A DNA stretch of 64,000 nt from Volvox africanus. Lineage: Eukaryota; Chlorophyta; Chlorophyceae; Chlamydomonadales; Volvocaceae. Position numbers and translations under genes: made by a program. The stretch spans positions 248,001 through 312,000 of the forward strand of contig BSDZ01000003.1 in the NCBI GenBank assembly GCA_030268105.1, written 5' to 3'. The notes beneath the pieces are model-generated. The model was not told the origin of the DNA. It ran no database searches and saw only the letters and a program-made list of their open reading frames with translations. Below, in pieces: positions 1-13,720 of this stretch. Positions within the stretch are counted from its first letter, which is position 1, and each line of letters begins with the position of its first letter.

Positions 1-498
1 AACCTTCCCTGATCATCAGCCAGCGGGCATCTAACCATCGACTCTCGGCCAGCCCAAACCTATTGAAATTTGGAATGCGCCCAGGCCTGCCTGGCCCTTA
101 TTGCATCATTCATTGGTATATGTGCATTGCGCACTCTCAACATCCTTCCCTGTTCATGACCAAGTGGAAATCTAACCGGCAACTCATGGCCAGCCCAAAA
201 CCTATTGAAATTTGCTATGCGCACAGGCCTGCCTGGACCTTATTGCATCATTTATTGGTATATGTGCATCGCGCACTCTCAACAACCTGCCAGCGGGCAT
301 TTAACCAGCGACTCTTAGCCAGCCCAAACCTATTGAAAATTGCAATGCGCCCAGGCCTGCCTGGCCCTTATGGCATCATTCATTGGTATATGTGCATCGC
401 GCACTCTCAACAACCTGCCAGCGAAAATCTAACCAGCGACTCTTGGCCAGCCCAAACCTGTTTATATTTGCAATGCGCCCAGGCCTGCCTGGCCCTTA

Positions 499-1689
499 TT
501 GCATCATTCATTGGTATATGTGCATTGCGCACTCTCAACAACCTGCCAGAGGAAATCTAACCTGCGAGCCTCGGCCAGCCCAAACCTATTGAAAGTTGCA
601 ATGCGCCCAGGCCTGCCTGGCCCTTATTGCATCATTTATTCTTATATGTGCATGGCTCACTCTCAACAACCTGCCAGCGGAAATCTAACCGGTGACTCTC
701 GGCCAGCCCAAACCTATTGAAAGTTGCAATTCTTTCAAGGCTGCCCGGCCCTTATTGCATCCTTTATTCTTATATTTGCATGGCTCACTCTCCGGAACCT
801 GCCCTGATCATCAGCCAGAGGGCATCTAACCAGCGACTCTCGGCCAGCCCAAACCTATTGAAAGTTGCAATGCGCCCAGGCCTGCCTGGCCCTTATTGCA
901 TCATTCATTGGTATATGTGCATTGGGCACTCTCAACAACCTGCCAGAGGAAATCTAACCTGGGAGCCTCGGCCAGCCCAAACCTATTGAAAGTTGCAATG
1001 CGCCCAGGCCTGCCTGGCCCTTATTGCATCATTTATTCTTATATGTGCATGGCTCACTCTCAACAACCTGCCAGCGGAAATCTAACCGGTGACTCTCGGC
1101 CAGCCCAAACCTATTGAAAGTTGCAATGCTTTCAAGGCTGCCCGGCCCTTATTGCATCCTTTATTCTTATATTTGCATGGCTCACTCTCCGGAACCTGCC
1201 CTGATCATCAGCCAGAGGGCATCTAACCAGCGACTCTCGGCCAGCCCAAACCTATTGAAAGTTGCAATGCGCCCAGGCCTGCCTGGCCCTTATTGCATCA
1301 TTCATTGTTATATGTGCATTGCGCACTCTCAACAACCTGCCAGAGGAAATCTAACCTGCGACCCTCGGCCAGCCCAAACCTATTGAAAATTGCAATGCGC
1401 CCAGGCCTGCCTGGCCCTTATTGCATCCTTTATTCTTATATGTGCATGGCTCACTCTCAACAATCTGCCAGCGGAAATCTAACCGGTGACTCTCGGCCAG
1501 CCCAAACCTATTGAAAGTTGCAATGCTTTCAAGGCTGCCCGGCCCTTATTGCATCCTTTATTCTTATATTTGCATGGCTCACTCTCCGGAACCTGCCCTG
1601 ATCATCAGCCAGAGGGCATCTAACCAGCGACTCTCGGCCAGCCCAAACCTATTGAAAGTTGCAATGCGCCCAGGCCTGCCTGGCCCTTA
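499..1689 (+). repeat. Three copies of a 397-bp, three-monomer sub-repeat
   Basis: Units start near 499, 896 and 1293. Each consists of two 128-bp monomers and one 141-bp monomer (128+128+141=397). The set includes one CTTTCAAGGCTGCCCGG monomer and one CTGATCATCAGCC monomer per unit. The corresponding place in the next higher-order copy (4060 and 4457) holds only two units, so the number of these triplets changed after the longer repeat had formed. Confidence 0.8.
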
Positions 1690-4600
1690 TTGCATCATTC
1701 ATTGTTATATGTGCATCGCGCACTCTCAACAACCTGCCAGCGGGAATCTAACCTGTGACTCTCGGCCAGCCCAAACCTGTTATTATTTGCAATGTGCCCA
1801 GGCCTGCCTGGCCCTTATTGCATCATTCATTGGTATATGTGCATCGTGCCTCTCAACAACCTGCCAGCGGGCATCTAACCAGCGACTCTTGGCCAGCCCA
1901 AACCTGTTATTATTTGCAATGCGCCCAGGCCTGCCTGGACCTAATTGCATCATTTATTCTTTTATGTGCATGGCTCACTCTCAACAACCTTCTCTGATCA
2001 TCAGCCAGCGGGCATCTAACCATCGACTCTCGGCCAGCCCAAACCTATTGAAATTTGGAATGCGCCCAGGCCTGCCTGGCCCTTATTGCATCCTTCATTG
2101 GTATATGTGCATTGCGCACTCTCAACATCCTTCCCTGTTCATGAAGAAGTGGAAATCTAACCGGCAACTCTTGGCCAGCCCAAAACCTATTGAAATTTGC
2201 TATGCGCCCAGGCCTGCCTGGCACTTATTGCATCATTCATTGGTATATGTGCATTGGGCACTCTCAACAACCTGCCAGAGGAAATCTAACCTGCGAGCCT
2301 CGGCCAGCCCAAACCTATTGAAATTTGCTATGCGCCCAGGCCTGCCTGGCCCTTATTGCATCATTCATTGGTATATGTGCATTGGGCACTCTCAACAACC
2401 TGCCAGAGGAAATCTAACCTGCGAGCCTCGGCCAGCCCAAACCTATTGAAAGTTGCAATGCGCCCAGGCCTGCCTGGCCCTTATTGCATCATTTATTCTT
2501 ATATGTGCATGGCTCACTCTCAACAACCTGCCAGCGGAAATCTAACCGGTGACTCTCGGCCAGCCCAAACCTATTGAAAGTTGCAATGCGCCCAGGCCTG
2601 CCTGGCCCTTATTGCATCCTTTATTCTTATATGTGCATGGCTCACTCTCAACAACCTGCCAGCGGAAATCTAACCGGTGACTCTCGGCCAGCCCAAACCT
2701 GTTTATATTTGCAATGCTTTCAAGGCTGCCCGGCCCTTATTGCATCCTTTATTCTTATATTTGCATGGCTCACTCTCCGGAACCTGCCCTGATCATCAGC
2801 CAGCGGGCATCTAACCAGCGACTCTCAGCCAGCCCAAACCTATTGAAAGTTGCAATGCAACCAGGCCTGCCTGGCCCTTATTGCATCATTCATTGGTATA
2901 TGTGCATCGCGCACTCTCAACAACCTGCCAGCGGGCATCTTACCAGCGACTCTTGGCCAGCCCAAACCTGTTTATATTTGCAATGCGCCCAGGCCTGCCT
3001 GGCCCTTATTGCATCATTCATTGTTATATGTGCATTGCAGAGTCTCAACAACCTGCCAGCGGGAATCTAACTGGCGACCCTCAGCCAGCTTAAACCTATT
3101 GAAAATTGCAATGCGCCCAGGCCTGCCTGGCCCTTATGGCATCATTCATTGGTATATGTGCATCGCGCACTCTCAACAACCTGCCAGCGGGCATCTAACC
3201 AGCGACTCTTGGCCAGCCCAAACCTGTTTATATTTGCAATGCACCCAGGCCTGCCTGGCCCTTTTTGCATCATTCATTGTTATATGTGCATTGTAGAGTC
3301 TCAACAACCTGCCAGCGGGAATCTAACTGGCGACCCTCAGCCAGCCCAAACCTATTGAAAATTGCAATGCGCCCAGGCCTGCCTGGCCCTTATTGCATCA
3401 TTCATTGGTATATGTGCATCGCGCACTCTCAACAACCTGCCAGCGGGCATCTAACCAGCGACTCTTGGCCAGCCCAAACCTGTTTATATTTGCAATGCGC
3501 CCAGGCCTGCCTGGACCTAATTGCATCATTCATTGTTATATGTGCATGGCTCACTCTCAACAACCTTCCCTGATCATCAGCCAGCGGGCATCTAACCATC
3601 GACTCTCGGCCAGCCCAAACCTATTGAAATTTGGAATGCGCCCAGGCCTGCCTGGCCCTTATTGCATCATTTATTCTTATATGTGCATTGCGCACTCTCA
3701 ACATCCTTCCCTGTTCATGACCAAGTGGAAATCTAACCGGCAAGTCATGGCCAGCCCAAAACCTATTGAAATTTGCTATGCGCACAGGCCTGCCTGGACC
3801 TTATTGCATCATTTATTGGTATATGTGCATCGCGCACTCTCAACAACCTGCCAGCGGGCATTTAACCAGCGACTCTTAGCCAGCCCAAACCTATTGAAAA
3901 TTGCAATGCGCCCAGGCCTGCCTGGCCCTTATGGCATCATTCATTGGTATATGTGCATCGCGCACTCTCAACAACCTGCCAGCGAAAATCTAACCAGCGA
4001 CTCTTGGCCAGCCCAAACCTGTTTATATTTGCAATGCGCCCAGGCCTGCCTGGCCCTTATTGCATCATTCATTGGTATATGTGCATTGGGCACTCTCAAC
4101 AACCTGCCAGAGGAAATCTAACCTGCGAGCCTCGGCCAGCCCAAACCTATTGAAAGTTGCAATGCGCCCAGGCCTGCCTGGCCCTTATTGCATCATTTAT
4201 TCTTATATGTGCATGGCTCACTCTCAACAACCTGCCAGCGGAAATCTAACCGGTGACTCTCGGCCAGCCCAAACCTATTGAAAGTTGCAATGCTTTCAAG
4301 GCTGCCCGGCCCTTATTGCATCCTTTATTCTTATATTTGCATGGCTCACTCTCCGGAACCTGCCCTGATCATCAGCCAGAGGGCATCTAACCAGCGACTC
4401 TCGGCCAGCCCAAACCTATTGAAAGTTGCAATGCGCCCAGGCCTGCCTGGCCCTTATTGCATCATTCATTGGTATATGTGCATTGCGCACTCTCAACAAC
4501 CTGCCATAGGAAATCTAACCTGCGACCCTCGGCCAGCCCAAACCTATTGAAAATTGCAATGCGCCCAGGCCTGCCTGGCCCTTATTGCATCCTTTATTCT

Positions 4601-7224
4601 TATATGTGCATGGCTCACTCTCAACAATCTGCCAGCGGAAATCTAACCGGTGACTCTCGGCCAGCCCAAACCTATTGAAAGTTGCAATGCTTTCAAGGCT
4701 GCCCGGCCCTTATTGCATCCTTTATTCTTATATTTGCATGGCTCACTCTCCGGAACCTGCCCTGATCATCAGCCAGAGGGCATCTAACCAGCGACTCTCG
4801 GCCAGCCCAAACCTATTGAAAGTTGCAATGCGCCCAGGCCTGCCTGGCCCTTATTGCATCATTCATTGTTATATGTGCATCGCGCACTCTCAACAACCTG
4901 CCAGCGGGAATCTAACCTGTGACTCTCGGCCAGCCCAAACCTGTTATTATTTGCAATGTGCCCAGGCCTGCCTGGCCCTTATTGCATCATTCATTGGTAT
5001 ATGTGCATCGTGCACTCTCAACAACCTGCCAGCGGGCATCTAACCAGCGACTCTTGGCCAGCCCAAACCTGTTATTATTTGCAATGCGCCCAGGCCTGCC
5101 TGGACCTAATTGCATCATTTATTCTTTTATGTGCATGGCTCACTCTCAACAACCTTCTCTGATCATCAGCCAGCGGGCATCTAACCATCGACTCTCGGCC
5201 AGCCCAAACCTATTGAAATTTGGAATGCGCCCAGGCCTGCCTGGCCCTTATTGCATCCTTCATTGGTATATGTGCATTGCGCACTCTCAACATCCTTCCC
5301 TGTTCATGAAGAAGTGGAAATCTAACCGGCAACTCTTGGCCAGCCCAAAACCTATTGAAATTTGCTATGCGCCCAGGCCTGCCTGGCCCTTATTGCATCA
5401 TTCATTGGTATATGTGCATTGGGCACTCTCAACAACCTGCCAGAGGAAATCTAACCTGCGAGCCTGGGCCAGCCCAAACCTATTGAAATTTGCTATGCGC
5501 CCAGGCCTGCCTGGCCCTTATTGCATCATTCATTGGTATATGTGCATTGGGCACTCTCAACAACCTGCCAGAGGAAATCTAACCTGCGAGCCTCGGCCAG
5601 CCCAAACCTATTGAAAGTTGCAATGCGCCCAGGCCTGCCTGGCCCTTATTGCATCATTTATTCTTATATGTGCATGGCTCACTCTCAACAACCTGCCAGC
5701 GGAAATCTAACCGGTGACTCTCGGCCAGCCCAAACCTATTGAAAGTTGCAATGCGCCCAGGCCTGCCTGGCCCTTATTGCATCCTTTATTCTTATATGTG
5801 CATGGCTCACTCTCAACAACCTGCCAGCGGAAATCTAACCGGTGACTCTCGGCCAGCCCAAACCTGTTTATATTTGCAATGCTTTCAAGGCTGCCCGGCC
5901 CTTATTGCATCCTTTATTCTTATATTTGCATGGCTCACTCTCCGGAACCTGCCCTGATCATCAGCCAGCGGGCATCTAACCAGCGACTCTCAGCCAGCCC
6001 AAACCTATTGAAAGTTGCAATGCACCCAGGCCTGCCTGGCCCTTATTGCATCATTCATTGGTATATGTGCATCGCGCACTCTCAACAACCTGCCAGCGGG
6101 CATCTTACCAGCGACTCTTGGCCAGCCCAAACCTGTTTATATTTGCAATGCGCCCAGGCCTGCCTGGCCCTTATTGCATCATTCATTGTTATATGTGCAT
6201 TGCAGAGTCTCAACAACCTGCCAGCGGGAATCTAACTGGCGACCCTCAGCCAGCTTAAACCTATTGAAAATTGCAATGCGCCCAGGCCTGCCTGGCCCTT
6301 ATGGCATCATTCATTGGTATATGTGCATCGCGCACTCTCAACAACCTGCCAGCGGGCATCTTACCAGCGACTCTTGGCCAGCCCAAACCTGTTTATATTT
6401 GCAATGCACCCAGGCCTGCCTGGCCCTTTTTGCATCATTCATTGTTATATGTGCATTGTAGAGTCTCAACAACCTGCCAGCGGGAATCTAACTGGCGACC
6501 CTCAGCCAGCCCAAACCTATTGAAAATTGCAATGCGCCCAGGCCTGCCTGGCCCTTATTGCATCATTCATTGGTATATGTGCATCGCGCACTCTCAACAA
6601 CCTGCCAGCGGGCATCTAACCAGCGACTCTTGGCCAGCCCAAACCTGTTTATATTTGCAATGCGCCCAGGCCTGCCTGGACCTAATTGCATCATTCATTG
6701 TTATATGTGCATGGCTCACTCTCAACAACCTTCCCTGATCATCAGCCAGCGGGCATCTAACCATCGACTCTCGGCCAGCCCAAACCTATTGAAATTTGGA
6801 ATGCGCCCAGGCCTGCCTGGCCCTTATTGCATCATTTATTCTTATATGTGCATTGCGCACTCTCAACATCCTTCCCTGTTCATGACCAAGTGGAAATCTA
6901 ACCGGCAACTCATGGCCAGCCCAAAACCTATTGAAATTTGCTATGCGCCCAGGCCTGCCTGGACCTTATTGCATCATTTATTGGTATATGTGCATCGCGC
7001 ACTCTCAACAACCTGCCAGCGGGCATTTAACCAGCGACTCTTAGCCAGCCCAAACCTATTGAAAATTGCAATGCGCCCAGGCCTGCCTGGCCCTTATGGC
7101 ATCATTCATTGGTATATGTGCATCGCGCACTCTCAACAACCTGCCAGCGAAAATCTAACCAGCGACTCTTGGCCAGCCCAAACCTGTTTATATTTGCAAT
7201 GCGCCCAGGCCTGCCTGGCCCTTA
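896..7224 (+). repeat. Higher-order repeat of about 3165 bp, two tandem copies
   Basis: Copy 1 spans about 896-4059 and copy 2 about 4060-7224. Matching landmarks lie 3164 bp apart up to about 1850 and 3165 bp apart after it. The shift comes from one missing A at about 1850 (GTGCCTCTC against GTGCACTCTC at about 5009). The period equals 24 monomers with seven 13-bp boxes plus two extra bases. Boundaries are approximate because the whole array is self-similar. Confidence 0.8.
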
Positions 7225-9800
7225 TTGCATCATTCATTGGTATATGTGCATTGCGCACTCTCAACAACCTGCCAGAGGAAATCTAACCGGTGACTCTCAG
7301 CTAGCCCAAATCCGTTTATATTTGCTATGCACCCAGGCTTGCCTGGACCTTATTGCATCATTTATTTTTATATGTGCATCGCGCACTCTCAACAACCTGC
7401 CAGCGGGCATCTAACCAGCGACTCTTGGCCAGCCCAAAACCTATTGAAATTTGCTATGCGCACAGGCCTGCCTGGACCTTATTGCATCATTTATTGGTAT
7501 ATGTGCATCGCGCACTCTCAACAACCTGCCAGCGGGCATTTAACCAGCGACTCTTAGCCAGACCAAACCTATTGAAAATTGCAATGCGCCCAGGCCTGCC
7601 TGGCCCTTATGGCATCATTCATTGGTATATGTGCATTGCGCACTCTCAACAACCTGCCAGAGGAAATCTAACCTGCGACCCTCGGCCAGCCCAAACCTAT
7701 TGAAAATTGCAATGCGCCCAGGCCTGCCTGGCCCTTATTGCATCATTTATTCTTATATGTGCATGGCTCACTCTCAACAACCTGCCAGCGGAAATCTAAC
7801 CGGTGACTCTCGGCCAGCCCAAACCTGTTTATATTTGCAATGCTTTCAAGGCTGCCCAGCCCTTATTGCATCCTTTATTCTTATATTTGCATGGCTCACT
7901 CTCCGGAACCTGCCCTGATCATCAGCCAGCGGGCATCTAACCAGCGACTCTCAGCCAGCCCAAACCTATTGAAAGTTGCAATGCACCCAGGCCTGCCTGG
8001 CCCTTATTGCATCATTCATTGGTATATGTGCATCGCGCACTCTCAACAACCTGCCAGCGGGCATCTTACCAGCGACTCTTGGCCAGCCCAAACCTGTTTA
8101 TATTTGCAATGCGCCCAGGCCTGCCTGGCCCTTATTGCATCATTCATTGTTATATGTGCATTGCAGAGTCTCAACAACCTGCCAGCGGGAATCTAACTGG
8201 CGACCCTCAGCCAGCTTAAACCTATTGAAAATTGCAATGCGCCCAGGCCTGCCTGGCCCTTATGGCATCATTCATTGGTATATGTGCATCGCGCACTCTC
8301 AACAACCTGCCAGCGGGCATCTTACCAGCGACTCTTGGCCAGCCCAAACCTGTTTATATTTGCAATGCACCCAGGCCTGCCTGGCCCTTTTTGCATCATT
8401 CATTGTTATATGTGCATTGTAGAGTCTCAACAACCTGCCAGCGGGAATCTAACTGGCGACCCTCAGCCAGCCCAAACCTATTGAAAATTGCAATGCGCCC
8501 AGGCCTGCCTGGCCCTTATTGCATCATTCATTGGTATATGTGCATCGCGCACTCTCAACAACCTGCCAGCGGGCATCTAACCAGCGACTCTTGGCCAGCC
8601 CAAACCTGTTTATATTTGCAATGCGCCCAGGCCTGCCTGGACCTAATTGCATCATTCATTGTTATATGTGCATGGCTCACTCTCAACAACCTTCCCTGAT
8701 CATCAGCCAGCGGGCATCTAACCATCGACTCTCGGCCAGCCCAAACCTATTGAAATTTGGAATGCGCCCAGGCCTGCCTGGCCCTTATTGCATCATTTAT
8801 TCTTATATGTGCATTGCGCACTCTCAACATCCTTCCCTGTTCATGACCAAGTGGAAATCTAACCGGCAACTCATGGCCAGCCCAAAACCTATTGAAATTT
8901 GCTATGCGCCCAGGCCTGCCTGGACCTTATTGCATCATTTATTGGTATATGTGCATCGCGCACTCTCAACAACCTGCCAGCGGGCATTTAACCAGCGACT
9001 CTTAGCCAGCCCAAACCTATTGAAAATTGCAATGCGCCCAGGCCTGCCTGGCCCTTATGGCATCATTCATTGGTATATGTGCATCGCGCACTCTCAACAA
9101 CCTGCCAGCGAAAATCTAACCAGCGACTCTTGGCCAGCCCAAACCTGTTTATATTTGCAATGCGCCCAGGCCTGCCTGGCCCTTATTGCATCATTCATTG
9201 GTATATGTGCATTGCGCACTCTCAACAACCTGCCAGAGGAAATCTAACCGGTGACTCTCAGCTAGCCCAAATCCGTTTATATTTGCTATGCACCCAGGCT
9301 TGCCTGGACCTTATTGCATCATTTATTTTTATATGTGCATCGCGCACTCTCAACAACCTGCCAGCGGGCATCTAACCAGCGACTCTTGGCCAGCCCAAAA
9401 CCTATTGAAATTTGCTATGCGCACAGGCCTGCCTGGACCTTATTGCATCATTTATTGGTATATGTGCATCGCGCACTCTCAACAACCTGCCAGCGGGCAT
9501 TTAACCAGCGACTCTTAGCCAGACCAAACCTATTGAAAATTGCAATGCGCCCAGGCCTGCCTGGCCCTTATGGCATCATTCATTGGTATATGTGCATTGC
9601 GCACTCTCAACAACCTGCCAGAGGAAATCTAACCTGCGACCCTCGGCCAGCCCAAACCTATTGAAAATTGCAATGCGCCCAGGCCTGCCTGGCCCTTATT
9701 GCATCATTTATTCTTATATGTGCATGGCTCACTCTCAACAACCTGCCAGCGGAAATCTAACCGGTGACTCTCGGCCAGCCCAAACCTGTTTATATTTGCA
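5879..9800 (+). repeat. Higher-order repeat of 1961 bp, two tandem copies
   Basis: Landmarks recur exactly 1961 bp apart: 5879/7840, 6015/7976, 6558/8519, 7109/9070, 7327/9288, 7622/9583 and 7840/9801. The unit is 15 monomers (1920 bp) plus three 13-bp boxes and two extra bases. A third, diverged start follows at 9801. It overlaps the end of the 3165-bp repeat, so this region has been through more than one round of amplification. Confidence 0.8.
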
Positions 9801-10849
9801 ATGCTTTCAAGGCTGCCCAGCCCTTATTGCATCCTTTATTCTTATATTTGCATGGCTCACTCTCCGGAACCTGCCCTGATCATCAGCCAGCGGGCATCTA
9901 ACCAGCGACTCTCGGCCAGCCCAAACCTATTGAAAGTTGCAATGCACCCAGGCCTGCCTGGCCCTTATTGCATCATTCATTGGTATATGTGCATCGCGCA
10001 CTCTCAACAACCTGCCAGCGGGCATCTAACCAGCGACTCTTGGCCAGCCCAAACCTGTTTATATTTGCAATGCGCCCAGGCCTGCCTGGCCCTTATTGCA
10101 TCATTCATTGTTATATGTGCATTGCAGAGTCTCAACAACCTGCCAGCGGGAATCTAACTGGCGACCCTCAGCCAGCCCAAACCTATTGAAAATTGCAATG
10201 CGCCCAGGCCTGCCTGGCCCTTATTGCATCATTCATTGGTATATGTGCATCGCTCACTCTCAACAACCTGCCAGCGGGCATCTAACCAGCGACTCTTGGC
10301 CAGCCCAAACCTGTTTATATTTGCAATGCGCCCAGGCCTGCCTGGCCCTTTTTGCATCATTCATTGTTATATGTGCATTGCAGAGTCTCAACAACCTGCC
10401 AGCGGGAATCTAACCAGCGACTCTTGGCCAGCATAAACCTGTTTATATTTGCAATGCCCCCAGGCCTGCCTGGCCCTTATTGCATCATTCATTGGTATAT
10501 GTGCATTACAGAGTCTCAACAACCTGCGAGCGGGCATCTAACCAGCGACTCTTGGCCAGCCCAAACCTGTTTATATTTGCAATGCGCCCAGGCCTGCCTG
10601 GACCTAATTGCATCATTCATTGTTATATGTGCATGGCTCACTCTCAACAACCTTCCCTGATCATCAGCCAGCGGGCATCTAACCATCGACTCTCGGCCAG
10701 CCCAAACCTATTGAAATTTGGAATGCGCCCAGGCCTGCCTGGCCCTTATTGCATCATTCATTGGTATATGTGCATTGCGCACTCTTTACATCCTTCCCTG
10801 TTCATGAGCAAGTGGAAATCTAACCGGCAACTCTTGGCCAGCCCAAACC

Positions 10850-13720
10850 TATTGAAATTTGCTATGCGCACAGGCCTGCCTGGACCTTATTGCATCATTT
10901 ATTGGTATATGTGCATCGCGCACTCTCAACAACCTGCCAGCGGGCATTTAACCAGCGACTCTTAGCCAGCCCAAACCTATTGAAAATTGCAATGCGCCCA
11001 GGCCTGCCTGGCCCTTATGGCATCATTCATTGGTATATGTGCATTACAGAGTCTCAACAACCTGCCAGCGGGAATATAACTGCCGACCCTCAGCCAGCCC
11101 AAACCATTTGAAACTTGTAATGCGCCCAGGCCTGCCTGGCCCTTATTGCATCATTTATTCATAAAGGGGTATTGCGCACTCTCAACAACCTGCCAGCGGG
11201 AATCTAAACCGCCGACCTCGGCCAGCCCAAACCTGTTAAAATTTGCAATGCGCCCAGGCCTACCTGGCCCTTATTGCATCATTCATTGTTATATGTGCAT
11301 TGCGCAGTCTCAACAACCTACCAGCGGGAATCTAACCGGTGACTCTCGGCCAGCCCAAACCTGTTTTTATTTGCAATTCTTTCAAGGCTGCCCGGCCCTT
11401 ATTGCATGATTCATTGGTATATAGGCATTGCGCACTCTCAACAACCTGCCAGAGGAAATCTAACCGGTGACTCTCAGCTAGCCCAAACCAGTTTATATTT
11501 GCAATGCGCCCAGGCCTGCCTGGACCTAATTGCATCATTTATTCTTATATGTGCATGGCTCACTCTCAACAACCTTCCCTGATCATCAGCCAGCGGGCAT
11601 CTAACCAGCGACTCTCGGCCAGCCCAAACCTATTGAAAGTTCCAATGCGCCCAGGCCTGCCTGGCCCTTATTGCATCATTCATTGGTATATGTGCATTGC
11701 GCACTCTCAACAACCTGCCCTGATCATCAGCAAGCGGGAATCTAACCAGCGACCCTAAGCCAGCCCGAACCTATTGAAATTTGCAATGCGCCCAGGCCTG
11801 CCTGGCCCTTATTGCATCATTCATTGGTATATGTTCATTGCGCACTCTCAACAACCTGCCAGCTGGAATCTAAACGGCGACCCTCGGCTAGCCCAAACCT
11901 GTTTATATTTGCAATGCGCCCAGGCCTGCCTGGCCCTTATTGCATCATTCATTGGTATATGTGCATCGTGCACTCTCAACAACCTGCCAGCGGGCATCTA
12001 ACCAGCGACTCTCGGCCAGCCCAAACCTATTAAAAATTGCAATGCGCCCAGGCCTGCCTGGCCCTTATTGCATCATTGATTCTTATATGTGCATGGCTTA
12101 CTCTCAACAACCTGCCAGCGAAAATCTAACCAGTGACTCTCGGCCAGCCCAAACCTGTTTATATTTGCAATTCTTTCAAGGCTGCCCGGCCCTTATTGCA
12201 TCATTTATTCATATATGTGCATTGCGCACTCTCAACAACCTGCCAGAGGGAATCTAACCGGTGACTCTCAGCTAGCCCAAACCTGTTTATATTTGCAATG
12301 CACCCAGGCCTGCCTGGACCTAATTGCATCATTTATTCTTATATGTGCATGGCTCACTCTCAACAACCTTCCCTGATCAACAGCCAGCGGGAATCTAACC
12401 AGCGACCCTCGGCTAGCCCAAACCTGTTTATATTTGCAATGCCCCCAGGCCTGCCTGGCCCTTATTGCATCATTCATTGGTATATGTGCATCGTGCACTC
12501 TCAACAACCTGCCAGCTGGAATCTAAACGGCGACCCTCGTCTAGCCCAAACCTGTTAAAATTTGCAATGTGCCCAGGCCTGCCTGGCCCTTATTGCATCA
12601 TTCATTGGTATATGTGCATCGTGCACTCTCAACAACCTGCCAGCGGGAATCTAACCAGCGACTCTCGGCCAGCCCAAACCTATTGAAAATTGCAATGCGC
12701 CCAGGCCTGCCTGGCCCTTATTGCATCATTTATTATTATATGTGCATGGCTCACTCTCAACAACCTGCCAGCGAAAATCTAACCAGTGACTCTCGGCCAG
12801 CCCAAACCTGTTTATATTTGCAATGCTTTCAAGGCTGCCCGGCCCTTATTGCATCATTCATTGGTATATAGGCAATGCGCACTCTCAACAACCTTCCCTG
12901 ATCATCAGCCAGCGGGCATCTAACCAGCGACTCTCGGCCAGCCCAAACCTATTGAAATTTGGAATGCGCCCAGGCCTGCCTGGCCCTTATTGCATCATTC
13001 ATTGGTATATGTGCATTGCGCACTCTCAACATCCTTCCCTGTTCATGAAGAAGTGGAAATCTAACCGGCAACTCTTGGCCAGCCCAAACCTATTGAAATT
13101 TGCTATGCGCACAGGCCTGCCTGGACCTTATTGCATCATTTATTGGTATATGTGCATCGCGCACTCTCAACAACCTGCCAGCGGGCATTTAACCAGCGAC
13201 TCTTAGCCAGCCCAAACCTATTGAAAATTGCAATGCGCCCAGGCCTGCCTGGCCCTTATTGCATCATTCATTGGTATATGTGCATTACAGAGTCTCAACA
13301 ACCTGCCAGCGGGAATATAACTGCCGACCCTTAGCCAGCCCAAACCATTTGAAACTTGTAATGCGCCCAGGCCTGCCTGGCCCTTATTGCATCATTTATT
13401 CATAAAGGGGTATTGCGCACTCTCAACAACCTGCCAGCGGGCATCTAAACGGCCGACCTCGGCCAGCCCAAACCTGTTAAAATTTGCAATGCGCCCAGGC
13501 CTACCTGGCCCTTATTGCATCATTCATTGTTATATGTGCATTGCGCAGTCTCAACAACCTACCAGCGGGAATCTAACCGGTGACTCTTGGCCAGCCCAAA
13601 CCTGTTTTTATTTGCAATTCTTTCAAGGCTGCCCGGCCCTTATTGCATCATTCATTGGTATATGTTCATTTCGCACTCTCAACAACCTGCCATCGGGAAT
13701 CTAACTGGCGACCCTCGGCT
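10850..13720 (+). repeat. Duplicated segment, 2241-bp spacing
   Basis: The segment from about 10850 to 11400 recurs at about 13090 to 13640. It includes the unusual CATAAAGGGGTATTGC monomer at about 11160 and 13401 and the AACCATTTGAAACTTGTAATG linker. The spacing of 2241 bp equals 17x128 + 5x13. Confidence 0.65.
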
